From: Nocardia colli
GTDB taxonomy: Bacteria; Actinomycetota; Actinomycetes; Mycobacteriales; Mycobacteriaceae
Assembly: GCF_008704205.1 (NCBI RefSeq)
Contig: NZ_VXLC01000003.1
Coordinates: forward strand, 372,001 to 436,000
DNA: 64,000 nucleotides
Direction of reading: 5' to 3'
The number at the start of each line of letters is the position of its first letter. The first letter of the stretch is position 1. Under the pieces are notes generated by a model. The model did no database searches. It saw only the letters and a list, made by a program, of their open reading frames with translations, and had not been told where the DNA came from. A program made the position numbers and the translations under genes. Positions 56,691 to 64,000 of the stretch are shown here, one piece after another.

Positions 56691-56714
56691 AAAAAACGGC
56701 CCCGAGATCGGGGC
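56691..56714 (-). terminator. Intrinsic terminator of the TetR gene
   Basis: On the minus strand: GCCCCGA-TC-TCGGGGC followed by CGTTTTTT. Classic stem and T-run just after the TetR stop. Confidence 0.9.
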
Positions 56715-56723
56715 TCGGTTTGT

Positions 56724-57293
56724 CTAGTGGGCGTCGGGATGGCGCATGCCGTCGGTGAGTACCGCGGCCCAGGCGCCGTCCTGGTGGTCGAGTTGGAGGG
56801 TGACGATGAGGTGGCAGAGCTGGCCGTAGGCCATGAACCGCTGCACCGCGCTGTCCGCGGCGCCGGATCGGGTCTTGGCGAAGTCGGTCACCTTGGCCAG
56901 GCCCCGGCGCATCGCGTCCGCGATCTCCGGGATGTCCGCGGCGGACTGGGCGTGCACCTGCAGCATGAGCAGGCTCTTGTCCGCGATGAGCTGGGCATAC
57001 GCGCCGCCCATGGCGTACAGGATCTCGTCCGGGCTGGTGCTCTCGACGCGGGCGGCGCCGGCCGAAAGTGCTTGCTCGACAAGCTCGAAGCAGCGGTCGA
57101 TCGCCGCCACGAACAGCGCGATCTTGCCGGGGAACAGCTTGAAGACGTAGGCCGGTGAGATCTCCGCCTTCGCCGCCACGTTGTTGATCGGCGTGCCGTG
57201 GTAGCCGGTGCGGGCGAACTCGGTGATCGCCGCATCGACAACCGCGTCCCGCCGAACCTCCGAGGTGGAGAGGGTCGCTCCGCGCTTTGTCAT
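56724..57293 (-). CDS. TetR family transcriptional regulator
   Basis: 189 residues. HTH in VRRDAVVDAAITEFARTGYHGTPINNVAAKAEISPAYVFKLFPGKIALF; helical ligand domain after. A 16-bp palindrome at 57298-57313 overlaps its start region, and a matching one precedes the oxidoreductase gene, so it probably represses both itself and that gene. Confidence 0.93.
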   Translation of the reverse strand: MTKRGATLSTSEVRRDAVVDAAITEFARTGYHGTPINNVAAKAEISPAYVFKLFPGKIALFVAAIDRCFELVEQALSAGAARVESTSPDEILYAMGGAYAQLIADKSLLMLQVHAQSAADIPEIADAMRRGLAKVTDFAKTRSGAADSAVQRFMAYGQLCHLIVTLQLDHQDGAWAAVLTDGMRHPDAH

Positions 57294-57297
57294 GTGA

Positions 57298-57313
57298 GTG
57301 ACTGTACACTCAC
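57298..57313. promoter_or_regulatory. TetR operator copy 2
   Basis: GTGACTG-TA-CACTCAC, 4 bases upstream of the TetR start. Extends to a perfect 7-6-7 repeat (GTGAGTG-N6-CACTCAC) at 57294-57313. Confidence 0.75.
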
Positions 57314-57393
57314 TCTTCGTCGGACGTCAACCGGAAGCGGTCAACTGCCGATTCGATAGCCCCCTACCAGCGAATGCGGTGGATAGTGGAGAC

Positions 57394-58128
57394 GTGTCAG
57401 GTGAACAGAGTGCCGATCCGGAGCGACTGGGCGCGCCGGCCGGGCGGCGTCTGGTGCTGGGACTGCTCGCCGCGGGTGCCGCGGGTGTGCTCGGCGGCGC
57501 GTCGATCCAGCAGGGGTTGTCGGCGGTGCTCGGCCCGATCGGCAACCGCGATCCGACCGGGTTGGTCGGACTGCTCCCGGTGGGCAACACCTTTCGCTTC
57601 TACTCCGTCACCAGCAGCGTCCCGAAGCGCGATGCGAGCGACTACCGGCTCGACATCACCGGCCTGGTCGACGCGCCCCGCACTCACACCCTCGGGGATT
57701 TGCGGGCGATGCCGCAGCAGGAACTCGTGCGCGACTTCCAATGCGTCACCGGTTGGCGAGTGCCAGAAGTGCGTTGGCGCGGTGTCCGTCTGGTCGATCT
57801 GCTCGATGATGCCGGGGTACACGAGAACGCGCGTGCCGTGCGGTTCACCTCCTTCGACGGCACGTACTCCGAGAGCCTGACGCTCGAGCAGGCCCGGCGG
57901 ACCGATGTGCTCGTCGCGCTGGAGATGCTCGACGGCCCGGTCACCCACGAGCACGGTGGCCCGGTCCGGCTCTATGTCGCGCCGATGTACGGATACAAGA
58001 GCATCAAGTGGCTCGCCGGGATCGAGCTGACCAAGGATGTCGTGCCCGGTTACTGGGAGCGGCGGGGTTACTCGATCGACGGGTGGGTCGGCCGATCGAA
58101 CGGACGTGACGATGACCCGACCGGCTGA
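57394..58128 (+). CDS. Sulfite-oxidase-like molybdopterin protein with Tat-type leader
   Basis: 244 residues from GTG 57394 (GGAGA upstream); the open frame starts at 57298 inside the TetR operator, so that start is rejected. Leader with twin Arg (GRRLVLGLLAAGAAG) suggests Tat export. Moco domain: LVRDFQCVTGWRVPEVRWRGVRL with the Mo-ligand Cys, and LYVAPMYGYKSIKWLAGIEL. MsrP/YedY-like enzymes reduce oxidised methionine or sulfoxides. The cytochrome b gene overlaps its end by 17 bases and likely supplies electrons. Confidence 0.88.
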   Translation: MSGEQSADPERLGAPAGRRLVLGLLAAGAAGVLGGASIQQGLSAVLGPIGNRDPTGLVGLLPVGNTFRFYSVTSSVPKRDASDYRLDITGLVDAPRTHTLGDLRAMPQQELVRDFQCVTGWRVPEVRWRGVRLVDLLDDAGVHENARAVRFTSFDGTYSESLTLEQARRTDVLVALEMLDGPVTHEHGGPVRLYVAPMYGYKSIKWLAGIELTKDVVPGYWERRGYSIDGWVGRSNGRDDDPTG

Positions 58129-58726
58129 GCGCGACCTGCACCGGTTCACCCGGGCCGAGCGCTGGGTGCATTGGCTGACCGGTGTGCTCGTGCTGATCTG
58201 CGTCCTCACCGCCGCGATCCTCTACCTCGGCCCGCTCGCCGTGCTCGTCGGCAACCGCCAGATCGTCGAGATCATCCACGTCTACTGCGGTTTCGCGCTG
58301 CCGGTGCCGATCCTCGCCGGCCTGCTCTCGCGCGCCTACCGGGTCGACCTGTCCCGGCTGAACCGCTTCACCCGATCCGACTGGCTGTGGCTGCGGGACA
58401 AAGGCCGCCGCCTGTCCGGCGACGGCGTCGGCAAGTTCAACGCCGGACAGAAACTCAACGCGGCACTGAGCGCCGGCTCGATCCTCGTCCTCCTCGGCAC
58501 CGGCGTGATCATGTTCTTTCCGGACTGGACCCGGCTCGCCTGGCGCACCGGCGCGACCCTGATGCACGACTGGTTCGCGCTCGCCTTCGGCCTGCTCGTC
58601 GTCGGCCACATCATGTACGCGCTGCGGGACGCGGAAGCCATGCGCGGCATGCTGACCGGAAAGGTCGCGAAGACCTGGGCCGAGCAAGAGCACGAGCGAT
58701 GGGCCGCCGAGCGGGACGCCGACTAG
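58112..58726 (+). CDS. Membrane cytochrome b (formate dehydrogenase gamma/b561-like)
   Basis: 204 residues, four hydrophobic helices with heme-candidate His in RWVHWLTGVL, IIHVYCGFALP, LMHDWFALAF and VVGHIMYAL. Electron-transfer partner of the Moco protein encoded just upstream; starts overlap (ATG 58112 or GTG 58106). Confidence 0.88.
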   Translation: MTRPAERDLHRFTRAERWVHWLTGVLVLICVLTAAILYLGPLAVLVGNRQIVEIIHVYCGFALPVPILAGLLSRAYRVDLSRLNRFTRSDWLWLRDKGRRLSGDGVGKFNAGQKLNAALSAGSILVLLGTGVIMFFPDWTRLAWRTGATLMHDWFALAFGLLVVGHIMYALRDAEAMRGMLTGKVAKTWAEQEHERWAAERDAD

Positions 58727-58730
58727 GAAC

Positions 58731-59867
58731 TCAGGTCCTGGCGCCGGTGCGGCGGTACCGGGCGAGCCGGGCGCGGTCGCGGGTGAGGGTGCGGACGTGA
58801 TCGAGTAGGCCGGGGCTGACTCCCGCTGTGCCGGTGGGGAATCGGGAGGCATCGGTGTACGCGCCGCCGGCCATGAGGCTGTGTTTACCGCGGAAGGTGA
58901 CCAGGGCGTTCATGATTCGGATCACGCCGTCCATGGCGTAGGCGACCCTGGTCGCGGGCGGCGCGGGGCGGTCGAATTCGTGCACGAGACGGGTGACCAG
59001 GGAGGCGGCGCCCTCGGTGCGCTCGAACAGCTTTCGCCACTGGGGGAGTCCGTAGCGCACCAGATCGTTGTGGAAGTACCGCAGGTCGGCGTCGGGGTGA
59101 TCGGCGGACCACACGAGGCGATCGATGAGATAGAGCGGGACGTGCACGGGCGCCGGACCGTAGTACTGGCGGTCGGCCACGGTCACGTCCGCCATGAACG
59201 GGCGAAGCTGTGCGGCATAGAACTCGACCGGATCGACGTTGCGATAGACGGCGTCCATCACCTCCGGCAGGGTTTCCAACTGGTCGGCCGCCTTGTGACA
59301 GATCTCGCCGAACGCGCCGTCATCCGGTGACAGGTCGGCCAATCCGGCGAGCGTCGGCGCCATTTCGTCGATCAGCAGGGTGCCGACCCGGACGGCATCG
59401 ATCAGCACGTTCTCCTGGCGGTCGCCGAGGAACATCCGCTGCCGCTTGTCGTGCGGATTCCAGACGCCGTAGTGCAGCGCGGTATCGCGCGGGACCATGT
59501 CCACGGAGAGCCCCCAGGCCAGCAGCGCGTCGGTGGCCTCGGGCACGGCGTCGAGCGGTTCCACGCCGTGGCGCTGCAACGACGAGAGCACCATTCCGAC
59601 ATCCCGCATCGCCGCCAACCGGTCGGCGACTTGCAGTAGTTCTACCTGGCGGGACCGCCATACCAATTGCCGAAGACCTTTGGCGAGTTCGCTCACCTCG
59701 GCGGCCGCGTTCATCGCGGGCAGGTTCGCCAGCAATGCGTCGGCGGACAACGGATCTCGGCGGGCAACCTCGTGGCAGGCCGATTCATCCAGGCGAATCG
59801 AGCGGGCTCCGCTACTACCCGGATCGGCGTGTGCCGACGGCCGGGACCGCTTTCTCAGGGCTGGCAT
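58731..59867 (-). CDS. PrnB-family (DUF1864) heme dioxygenase-like protein
   Basis: 378 residues. Clear resemblance to monodechloroaminopyrrolnitrin synthase PrnB: AAMRDVGMVLSSLQRHGVEPLDAVPE, DTALHYGVWNP, FYAAQLRPFM, VHVPLYLIDRLVW, and FRGKHSLMAGGAY, whose His329 aligns with the conserved family His proposed as heme ligand. PrnB belongs to the IDO/TDO heme superfamily and rearranges chlorotryptophan. No other prn genes (halogenases PrnA/PrnC, PrnD) are nearby, so the substrate here is probably a different indole or aromatic amine. Convergent with the cytochrome b gene. Confidence 0.82.
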   Translation of the reverse strand: MPALRKRSRPSAHADPGSSGARSIRLDESACHEVARRDPLSADALLANLPAMNAAAEVSELAKGLRQLVWRSRQVELLQVADRLAAMRDVGMVLSSLQRHGVEPLDAVPEATDALLAWGLSVDMVPRDTALHYGVWNPHDKRQRMFLGDRQENVLIDAVRVGTLLIDEMAPTLAGLADLSPDDGAFGEICHKAADQLETLPEVMDAVYRNVDPVEFYAAQLRPFMADVTVADRQYYGPAPVHVPLYLIDRLVWSADHPDADLRYFHNDLVRYGLPQWRKLFERTEGAASLVTRLVHEFDRPAPPATRVAYAMDGVIRIMNALVTFRGKHSLMAGGAYTDASRFPTGTAGVSPGLLDHVRTLTRDRARLARYRRTGART

Positions 59868-60178
59868 CAGGTCCTATCTTTGTTCCGCGAGTCGTCCTGA
59901 CCCGCAGGTGGTCGCACATGCATGCCGTCACCCGAGTGCGGTCCGAAGCGATTGTGCAGCAAGGCAAACAAACATCCCATGAGTTTGTCAATAAGCCCAA
60001 TGGCAAACTTCCGGTAAATCACGCCGGGAAATCGTGCGATCCGGCGTGTCCCATCGTTATTCACGGTATGTTCGTCCTGATTTCGGTTCGCCGACCGCGC
60101 GGGTTTCGATGCGCAGGACCGAATCGGCAGCACGCCACGTGGCGGGGGGCGCTGCCTCGGAGCCGAAGGCCAGGTCAA
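59868..60178. other. Intergenic region upstream of PrnB-like gene
   Basis: About 310 bases, relatively AT-richer than the rest, between the PrnB-like gene (minus) and the hypothetical protein (plus). No convincing gene, RNA or strong palindrome seen; probably holds the two divergent promoters. Confidence 0.6.
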
Positions 60179-60712
60179 ATGTCCGTTGTTCGACCGATAT
60201 CCGCAGATCCATCGCCCGTGAAACGCTGTTTGCAGCGAGGCTCTTCAGTCAAAAGGTTGAATCACTTGATCGGAACGCACCCGGTGCGCACCGCCTACTC
60301 GAGGCTCAGTGCGGCCCTATCGGGCTGGTTCGGCAAATCGGCGACAAGATCGGGCGTGGCCGCGTCGGTCGTGTTCCGGACCGCGACCGAGCCGGATGAG
60401 CTGAATCAGGCCGTCCAGAATCATTTTCCGGCCGCCCCGCACGCGGGTCGCGCCCATGTGTACATCGCCAGGACGCGGCCCGGATACATTGCGTTCAGCA
60501 TCGGGAATGAGTTGGTCCCGCAACTGCTCGCCGCCGAGATGTTCTTCAAGGCCGACGACCGGGCAACCCGCGGCACATTTCGATTCGTCGAGTGGCCGGC
60601 CGGCTATCTGGATATCTTTCAGGACGACATCGACGGATTGCGCGAATCCATCCTTCGTTTGCTATACGAATCAGACTCGCGTACAGCATTTTTCCTGCAG
60701 TCATCGGCCTGA
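60179..60712 (+). CDS. Hypothetical protein
   Basis: 177 residues from ATG 60179, with AAGGCCAGG upstream; the frame stays open far upstream, but only this part looks like a protein. Basic N-terminal stretch (VKRCLQRGSSVKRLNHL), then a mixed alpha/beta body (AHVYIARTRPGYIAFSIGNELVPQ; FRFVEWPAGYLDIFQDDIDGL) and a C-terminal helix. No signal peptide or transmembrane segment. Family not recognised; the start could be a GTG a few codons downstream. Confidence 0.55.
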   Translation: MSVVRPISADPSPVKRCLQRGSSVKRLNHLIGTHPVRTAYSRLSAALSGWFGKSATRSGVAASVVFRTATEPDELNQAVQNHFPAAPHAGRAHVYIARTRPGYIAFSIGNELVPQLLAAEMFFKADDRATRGTFRFVEWPAGYLDIFQDDIDGLRESILRLLYESDSRTAFFLQSSA

Positions 60713-60802
60713 CAACTGGGGATCCCCGGATGGGTGCGGCCGTGATCGGTTGAACTGGACGTGTGACCATTAAGTCCGTTGGTCACACGAGCGGAGATGC
60801 CG

Positions 60803-62263
60803 ATGCGCACAGTCATAGCGAGAACGATGGCCGCGGTGCGGACCCGCGGCGCGATCGGCGCGGCCGTGCTCGCGATCGGATGCTCCGCGTTGGTGTCGCT
60901 GCCGGCGCCCGCGCAGTCCGCTCCGGCGGCATCGCTCAGCCGGGTGCAGGCCGAGGGGAGCTACCTCGTCGACGCGGCCGGCCGCAAGGTGCTGCTGCAT
61001 GGCGTGAACAACGTCGACAAGCAGGCGCCGTATGTGGAACCCGGCGACGGGTTCACGCTGACCGATGCGGACGCGGCACTGCTCGCGAAGCACGGGTTCA
61101 ATACCGTGCGGCTGGGCGTGAGCTTCGACGGGCTGATGCCCACGCGCGGTGTCATAGACACTGCCTATCTCGACCGGATCGGCGCAGTCATCGATACCCT
61201 TGCGGCACAGGGCATCTACACCCTGCTCGACAACCACCAGGACGGACTGTCGAAGATCTGGGGCGGCAACGGATTTCCGGAGTGGTCGCTGCGCGCCCGC
61301 CCGGCCGTGTGGGAGCCGAATCCAGGGTTCCCGCTGTACTACCTGATGCCGAGCATGAACCGCGGCTGGGACGAAGTGTGGGACAACAGCAATGGCGTGC
61401 TCGACTATCTGGGGCAGGCCTTGGGTGCGCTGGCCGCGAAGACGACCGGGCGCTCGGGCGTGCTCGGCATCGAGTTGATGAACGAACCGTGGCCCGGCTC
61501 GGCCTTCCACACCTGCTTCCCGAACGGCTGCCCCGGCTTCGACACCAAATATCAAGCGGCCATGCAGAAACTGACCGACGCGGTCCGGGCGCGCAACGCC
61601 ACCCTGCCGGTCTTCTGGGAACCGAATGTGACCTGGAACGAGACCATGCCGACCAACCTCGGCAAGAACCCGCCGATCACCTCACCCGACATCGTCTTCG
61701 CGCCGCACGACTACTGCATCCCCAGCCAGCTGGCCATCTACCTCGGCCTGCCCGAACAGCTGCGCGGCGTATGCCCCGTGCAGCAGGACAAGACCTGGGG
61801 CAATGTCGACGCGTTCGTCCGGCGAACCGGAATCCCTACGTTGGTCACCGAATTCGGCGACGGCGACGCCACGGTCCTGCGCAACACCCTGGTCCGCGCC
61901 GACGAACGCTTCATCGGGTGGCAGTACTGGCACTACGCGTCCAGCTTCGCCCCGAGCGGCCCCAAACCCGACCCGTTCCTCGGCGACATCGGCCGGGACC
62001 TGGTCCGCACCTACCCCCGCGCCACCGCGGGCACCCCCGGCCGCCTCGTCTTCGATTCCACCACCGGCGATTTCAGCTACACCTACACCCCACGAGCCTT
62101 GTCCGCCCCGACCGAGATCTACGTCTCCGACCTGCACTACCCGAACGGCTACGACATCCGCGTCGACGGCGGCACCGTCACCTCGGCCCCCGGAGCACGG
62201 GTGGTCACGGTGGAAGGCAACGGCGCCGCCGCGGTCACGGTGCGAATCAACCGGCGGGCGTAG
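60803..62263 (+). CDS. GH5 glycoside hydrolase, endoglycosylceramidase-like (secreted)
   Basis: 486 residues from ATG 60803 (GCGGAG 6 bases upstream; ATG 60797 also possible). Sec signal peptide ending ...PAPAQSAPAAS. GH5 barrel with GVNNVDKQAPY, VRLGVSFDGLMP, LLDNHQDGLS, acid/base Glu228 in LMNEPWPGS and nucleophile Glu350 in LVTEFGDGD, then a C-terminal beta domain. Rhodococcus and related genera use such enzymes to cut glycosphingolipids at the ceramide link. Exact lipid target unproven. Confidence 0.9.
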   Translation: MRTVIARTMAAVRTRGAIGAAVLAIGCSALVSLPAPAQSAPAASLSRVQAEGSYLVDAAGRKVLLHGVNNVDKQAPYVEPGDGFTLTDADAALLAKHGFNTVRLGVSFDGLMPTRGVIDTAYLDRIGAVIDTLAAQGIYTLLDNHQDGLSKIWGGNGFPEWSLRARPAVWEPNPGFPLYYLMPSMNRGWDEVWDNSNGVLDYLGQALGALAAKTTGRSGVLGIELMNEPWPGSAFHTCFPNGCPGFDTKYQAAMQKLTDAVRARNATLPVFWEPNVTWNETMPTNLGKNPPITSPDIVFAPHDYCIPSQLAIYLGLPEQLRGVCPVQQDKTWGNVDAFVRRTGIPTLVTEFGDGDATVLRNTLVRADERFIGWQYWHYASSFAPSGPKPDPFLGDIGRDLVRTYPRATAGTPGRLVFDSTTGDFSYTYTPRALSAPTEIYVSDLHYPNGYDIRVDGGTVTSAPGARVVTVEGNGAAAVTVRINRRA

Positions 62264-62269
62264 GCCGGG

Positions 62270-63169
62270 TCAGCGGATGGCTCGCCAGAGGGTGCGATAG
62301 AAGTCCGGGTAGGTGCGTTCGACGTGGACGGCGCGTTCGCGGACTTCTTCGTGGCGGGCGGGTAAACGGTTGAGCGGCACCGACATTGCGGCGTGGTGTT
62401 CTATGTGCAGATTGTTGCCGTTGGTGAACCAGGTGGACAGGTGGCTGCCGCGGATGGAGCGGGTGTTGCGGAGGACGTCGGTGGTGTCGGGGTCGCAGAG
62501 GATGTGTTCGGGGAGTTCGACGAGGAAGTGCATCGGGACGGCGAAGAGCAAGGGCAGCAACCAGAGTCGGAGGACGAGGTCGTGGTAGCCGGTCACGGCG
62601 AGGATCACGGCGGCGAGTAGTAGTGCGCCGAGGATCAGGTGTTCGGTGATGGTTCGGCGGCGCATGGTGGCGCTGATGTCGCCGTGTTCGTACTGCCAGC
62701 GGCCGGTTGCCGCGCGCAGCACGTCGCGGATGACGACGGCGAGCCGCGCGTAGTCGAACATGCCGCGCAGCAGCAGGCCGACGGTCAGTGGCTTGCGGGT
62801 GTCGAAGCCGAAGAACTCGGTGTCGCTCGGTGTGCCGAGGTAGCGGTGGTGCTGCAAGTGGCGTACGCGGTAGTTGGTGTAGACGACGAGCAGGGGCAGG
62901 CCGAGCGGTACGCCGACCAGTCGGTGCGGCCACGCGGTTCGAAAAGCGGAGTGGTGCAACGCTTGATGCTGCAACTCGACGGCGTGGGTATACATGGCCG
63001 CCAGCAGCAGCACACCGACGATCAGCGCGAGAGGTTCCGGTCGCAGGGCGAGCACGACGCCGAGCGTGGTGAGCACGGCGAGCAGAGCAAGTTTGGCGAG
63101 GAAGACGCGCTCGTCGGCGCGGGTGGTCCGGGCACGGGCGAACAGCAATCCCGGAGCAGGGTGGTTCAT
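62270..63169 (-). CDS. Membrane fatty acid desaturase/hydroxylase family
   Basis: 299 residues, 4-6 hydrophobic helices. Histidine boxes ELQHQALHH, HLQHHRYLG and LHIEHHAAM of the membrane di-iron desaturase/hydroxylase superfamily. Shorter than the 378-residue desaturase at 11.9 kb and different in spacing, closer to the small beta-carotene ketolase/DesA-like groups. Substrate unknown. Convergent with the GH5 gene; the PLP gene lies 21 bases upstream on the same strand. Confidence 0.85.
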   Translation of the reverse strand: MNHPAPGLLFARARTTRADERVFLAKLALLAVLTTLGVVLALRPEPLALIVGVLLLAAMYTHAVELQHQALHHSAFRTAWPHRLVGVPLGLPLLVVYTNYRVRHLQHHRYLGTPSDTEFFGFDTRKPLTVGLLLRGMFDYARLAVVIRDVLRAATGRWQYEHGDISATMRRRTITEHLILGALLLAAVILAVTGYHDLVLRLWLLPLLFAVPMHFLVELPEHILCDPDTTDVLRNTRSIRGSHLSTWFTNGNNLHIEHHAAMSVPLNRLPARHEEVRERAVHVERTYPDFYRTLWRAIR

Positions 63170-63190
63170 CTGGATCTTCTCGGCTTCGGG

Positions 63191-64000
63191 TCAGCGGCCG
63201 CTGAGCAGGACTACGTGGGTTCCGGTGAGGGTGGCATTCCGGGCATGGCCGAGCAGTCCGGCGAGGGCGACCGCGCCGGAAGGCGTCGGCTCGGCACCGT
63301 GCTCGGCCAGCAGGTCGCGAGCGGCCAGCAACTCGGTGTCGTCGGCGCCGAACACCGCGCCGCCGGTCTCGGCCACCGCGACCATCGCCTCCGGTCCTTG
63401 CAGCGCATGCCAATTCACCAGCGGCTGATTGTGATCGGTGGTGACGACGCCGTCGGCCGGCAGCATCCGATACTCGCCGGGCCAGCTGGTCACGACGGGA
63501 TTGTTGGCGGCGGACCCGACGCCGTTGATCGGCACCGACCAGCCGACGGCCCGCAGCTGCCGGTGCACCGCGATGATGGTGGTGCCGTTGCCGACCGGAA
63601 TCCACAGCGCGGCAGGCGGTTCGGTCAGCGCGGCGTGCAGCGCGTGCACGACGACACCGTGTCCCTCGAACACCGCGTCCACGAACGGGCCGTCGACGTT
63701 CCCGTCGATCGAGCCCGCGGCCTGCGCGAGCCGCCGGGATTCGTCGACGGCGTCCTCGTAGGTACCGGGAACGAGGTGCACGTCCGCACCCGCCTCCCGC
63801 ATGAACGCGCCGCCGTCGCTCCATCCGGCGGGCAGCACGACGGTGCAGGCGATCTCGGCCGCGGCACACGCCATGGCCATGGCGCGGCCGTAGTTGCCGC
63901 ACGTCGCGATGACGACCCGCTGATACCCCTCCGCGATCGCCCGGGCGACGACCGCGCGAGCGGCCGGCTCCTTGTGACTGCCTGAGGCGTAACGGGTTTC
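63191..64000 (-). CDS. Threonine synthase-like PLP enzyme (N-terminal part outside window)
   Basis: 269 residues visible; the start lies beyond base 64000. Fold type II PLP enzyme: PLP-Lys in the segment ASGSHKEPAARAV, phosphate-type loop ATCGNYGRAMAMA, and later WIPVGNGTTII and NGVGSAANNPVV. The C-terminal part ends ...TGTHVVLLSGR, normal for the family. Related to threonine synthase/threonine dehydratase and diaminopropionate-type enzymes; substrate unclear. Probably co-transcribed with the desaturase downstream. Confidence 0.85.
   Translation of the reverse strand, partial: ETRYASGSHKEPAARAVVARAIAEGYQRVVIATCGNYGRAMAMACAAAEIACTVVLPAGWSDGGAFMREAGADVHLVPGTYEDAVDESRRLAQAAGSIDGNVDGPFVDAVFEGHGVVVHALHAALTEPPAALWIPVGNGTTIIAVHRQLRAVGWSVPINGVGSAANNPVVTSWPGEYRMLPADGVVTTDHNQPLVNWHALQGPEAMVAVAETGGAVFGADDTELLAARDLLAEHGAEPTPSGAVALAGLLGHARNATLTGTHVVLLSGR

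Noticed and set aside
59210..60712. 500-residue plus-strand frame
   Set aside because: Its first 320 residues are antisense to the PrnB-like gene or low-complexity; only the part from 60179 was kept.
1..64000. Mobile elements, CRISPR arrays, tRNA or rRNA genes
   Set aside because: No transposase, integrase, spaced direct repeats, tRNA-like cloverleaf or rRNA segments were recognised on reading both strands.

Overview
The window is high-GC actinobacterial DNA, most likely from a mycolic-acid genus such as Nocardia (or near Rhodococcus). Supporting signs are a mycothiol-dependent formaldehyde dehydrogenase, a secreted cutinase-like esterase, an endoglycosylceramidase-type GH5 enzyme, a mycobacterial-style membrane desaturase, dense GMC/ALDH/SDR oxidoreductase content, and frequent GTG/TTG starts with 4-base ATGA/GTGA overlaps. 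I see no rRNA, tRNA, CRISPR array, insertion sequence, integrase or phage gene. It reads as a chromosomal metabolic region.

Layout. 1-8.3 kb: an oxidative operon (GMC oxidoreductase, aldehyde dehydrogenase, membrane-anchored ABM protein, F420-reductase-like Rossmann protein, WrbA-like flavoprotein, second GMC oxidoreductase, zinc alcohol dehydrogenase, lipoprotein hydrolase). 8.3-17.6 kb: mixed single genes (secreted protein, acetyltransferase, DUF5988-like protein, IclR regulator with an overlapping leader ORF, SDR, desaturase, cutinase, CutC, two divergent methyltransferases with DtxR/IdeR-type boxes between them, esterase). 17.6-25 kb: a minus-strand block with a diguanylate cyclase and a heterodimeric ABC exporter whose two NBDs are complementarily degenerate, then a flavin amine-oxidase-like protein with a class V PLP enzyme. 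25-28.7 kb: a DMT-type transporter and a LysR/MFS divergent pair. 28.7-35.7 kb: a complete sugar (inositol-like) ABC uptake and catabolism operon headed by a ROK regulator.

36.6-54.4 kb is the centre of interest: an apparently complete choline-to-pyruvate pathway. A permease, a GMC choline-dehydrogenase-like enzyme and a betaine-aldehyde-type dehydrogenase would give glycine betaine. A Rieske oxygenase, fed by a divergently encoded Rieske ferredoxin and its reductase, would give dimethylglycine. Dimethylglycine oxidase (FAD plus folate domain) and a monomeric sarcosine oxidase would give glycine. GlyA and SdaA, behind a tandem glycine riboswitch, would carry glycine to serine and then pyruvate. 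S-(hydroxymethyl)mycothiol dehydrogenase would remove the formaldehyde released. Three copies of one 33-34 bp bipartite sequence (TTGCRTA, 10-11 bp, GTTGCGCT, 4 bp, GCAA) lie at the three key promoters in the same geometry. They look like operators for the IclR regulator encoded at the end of the main operon. A cNMP/CBS/nucleotidyltransferase protein is embedded in that operon.

54.4-64 kb: a PQQ-type sugar dehydrogenase-like secreted protein, a TetR/quinone-oxidoreductase pair with two matching operators, a Tat-type sulfite-oxidase-like protein with cytochrome b, an orphan PrnB-family (heme dioxygenase-like) protein, an unrecognised 177-residue protein, the GH5 enzyme, a second membrane desaturase, and the C-terminal part of a threonine-synthase-like PLP enzyme cut by the window edge.
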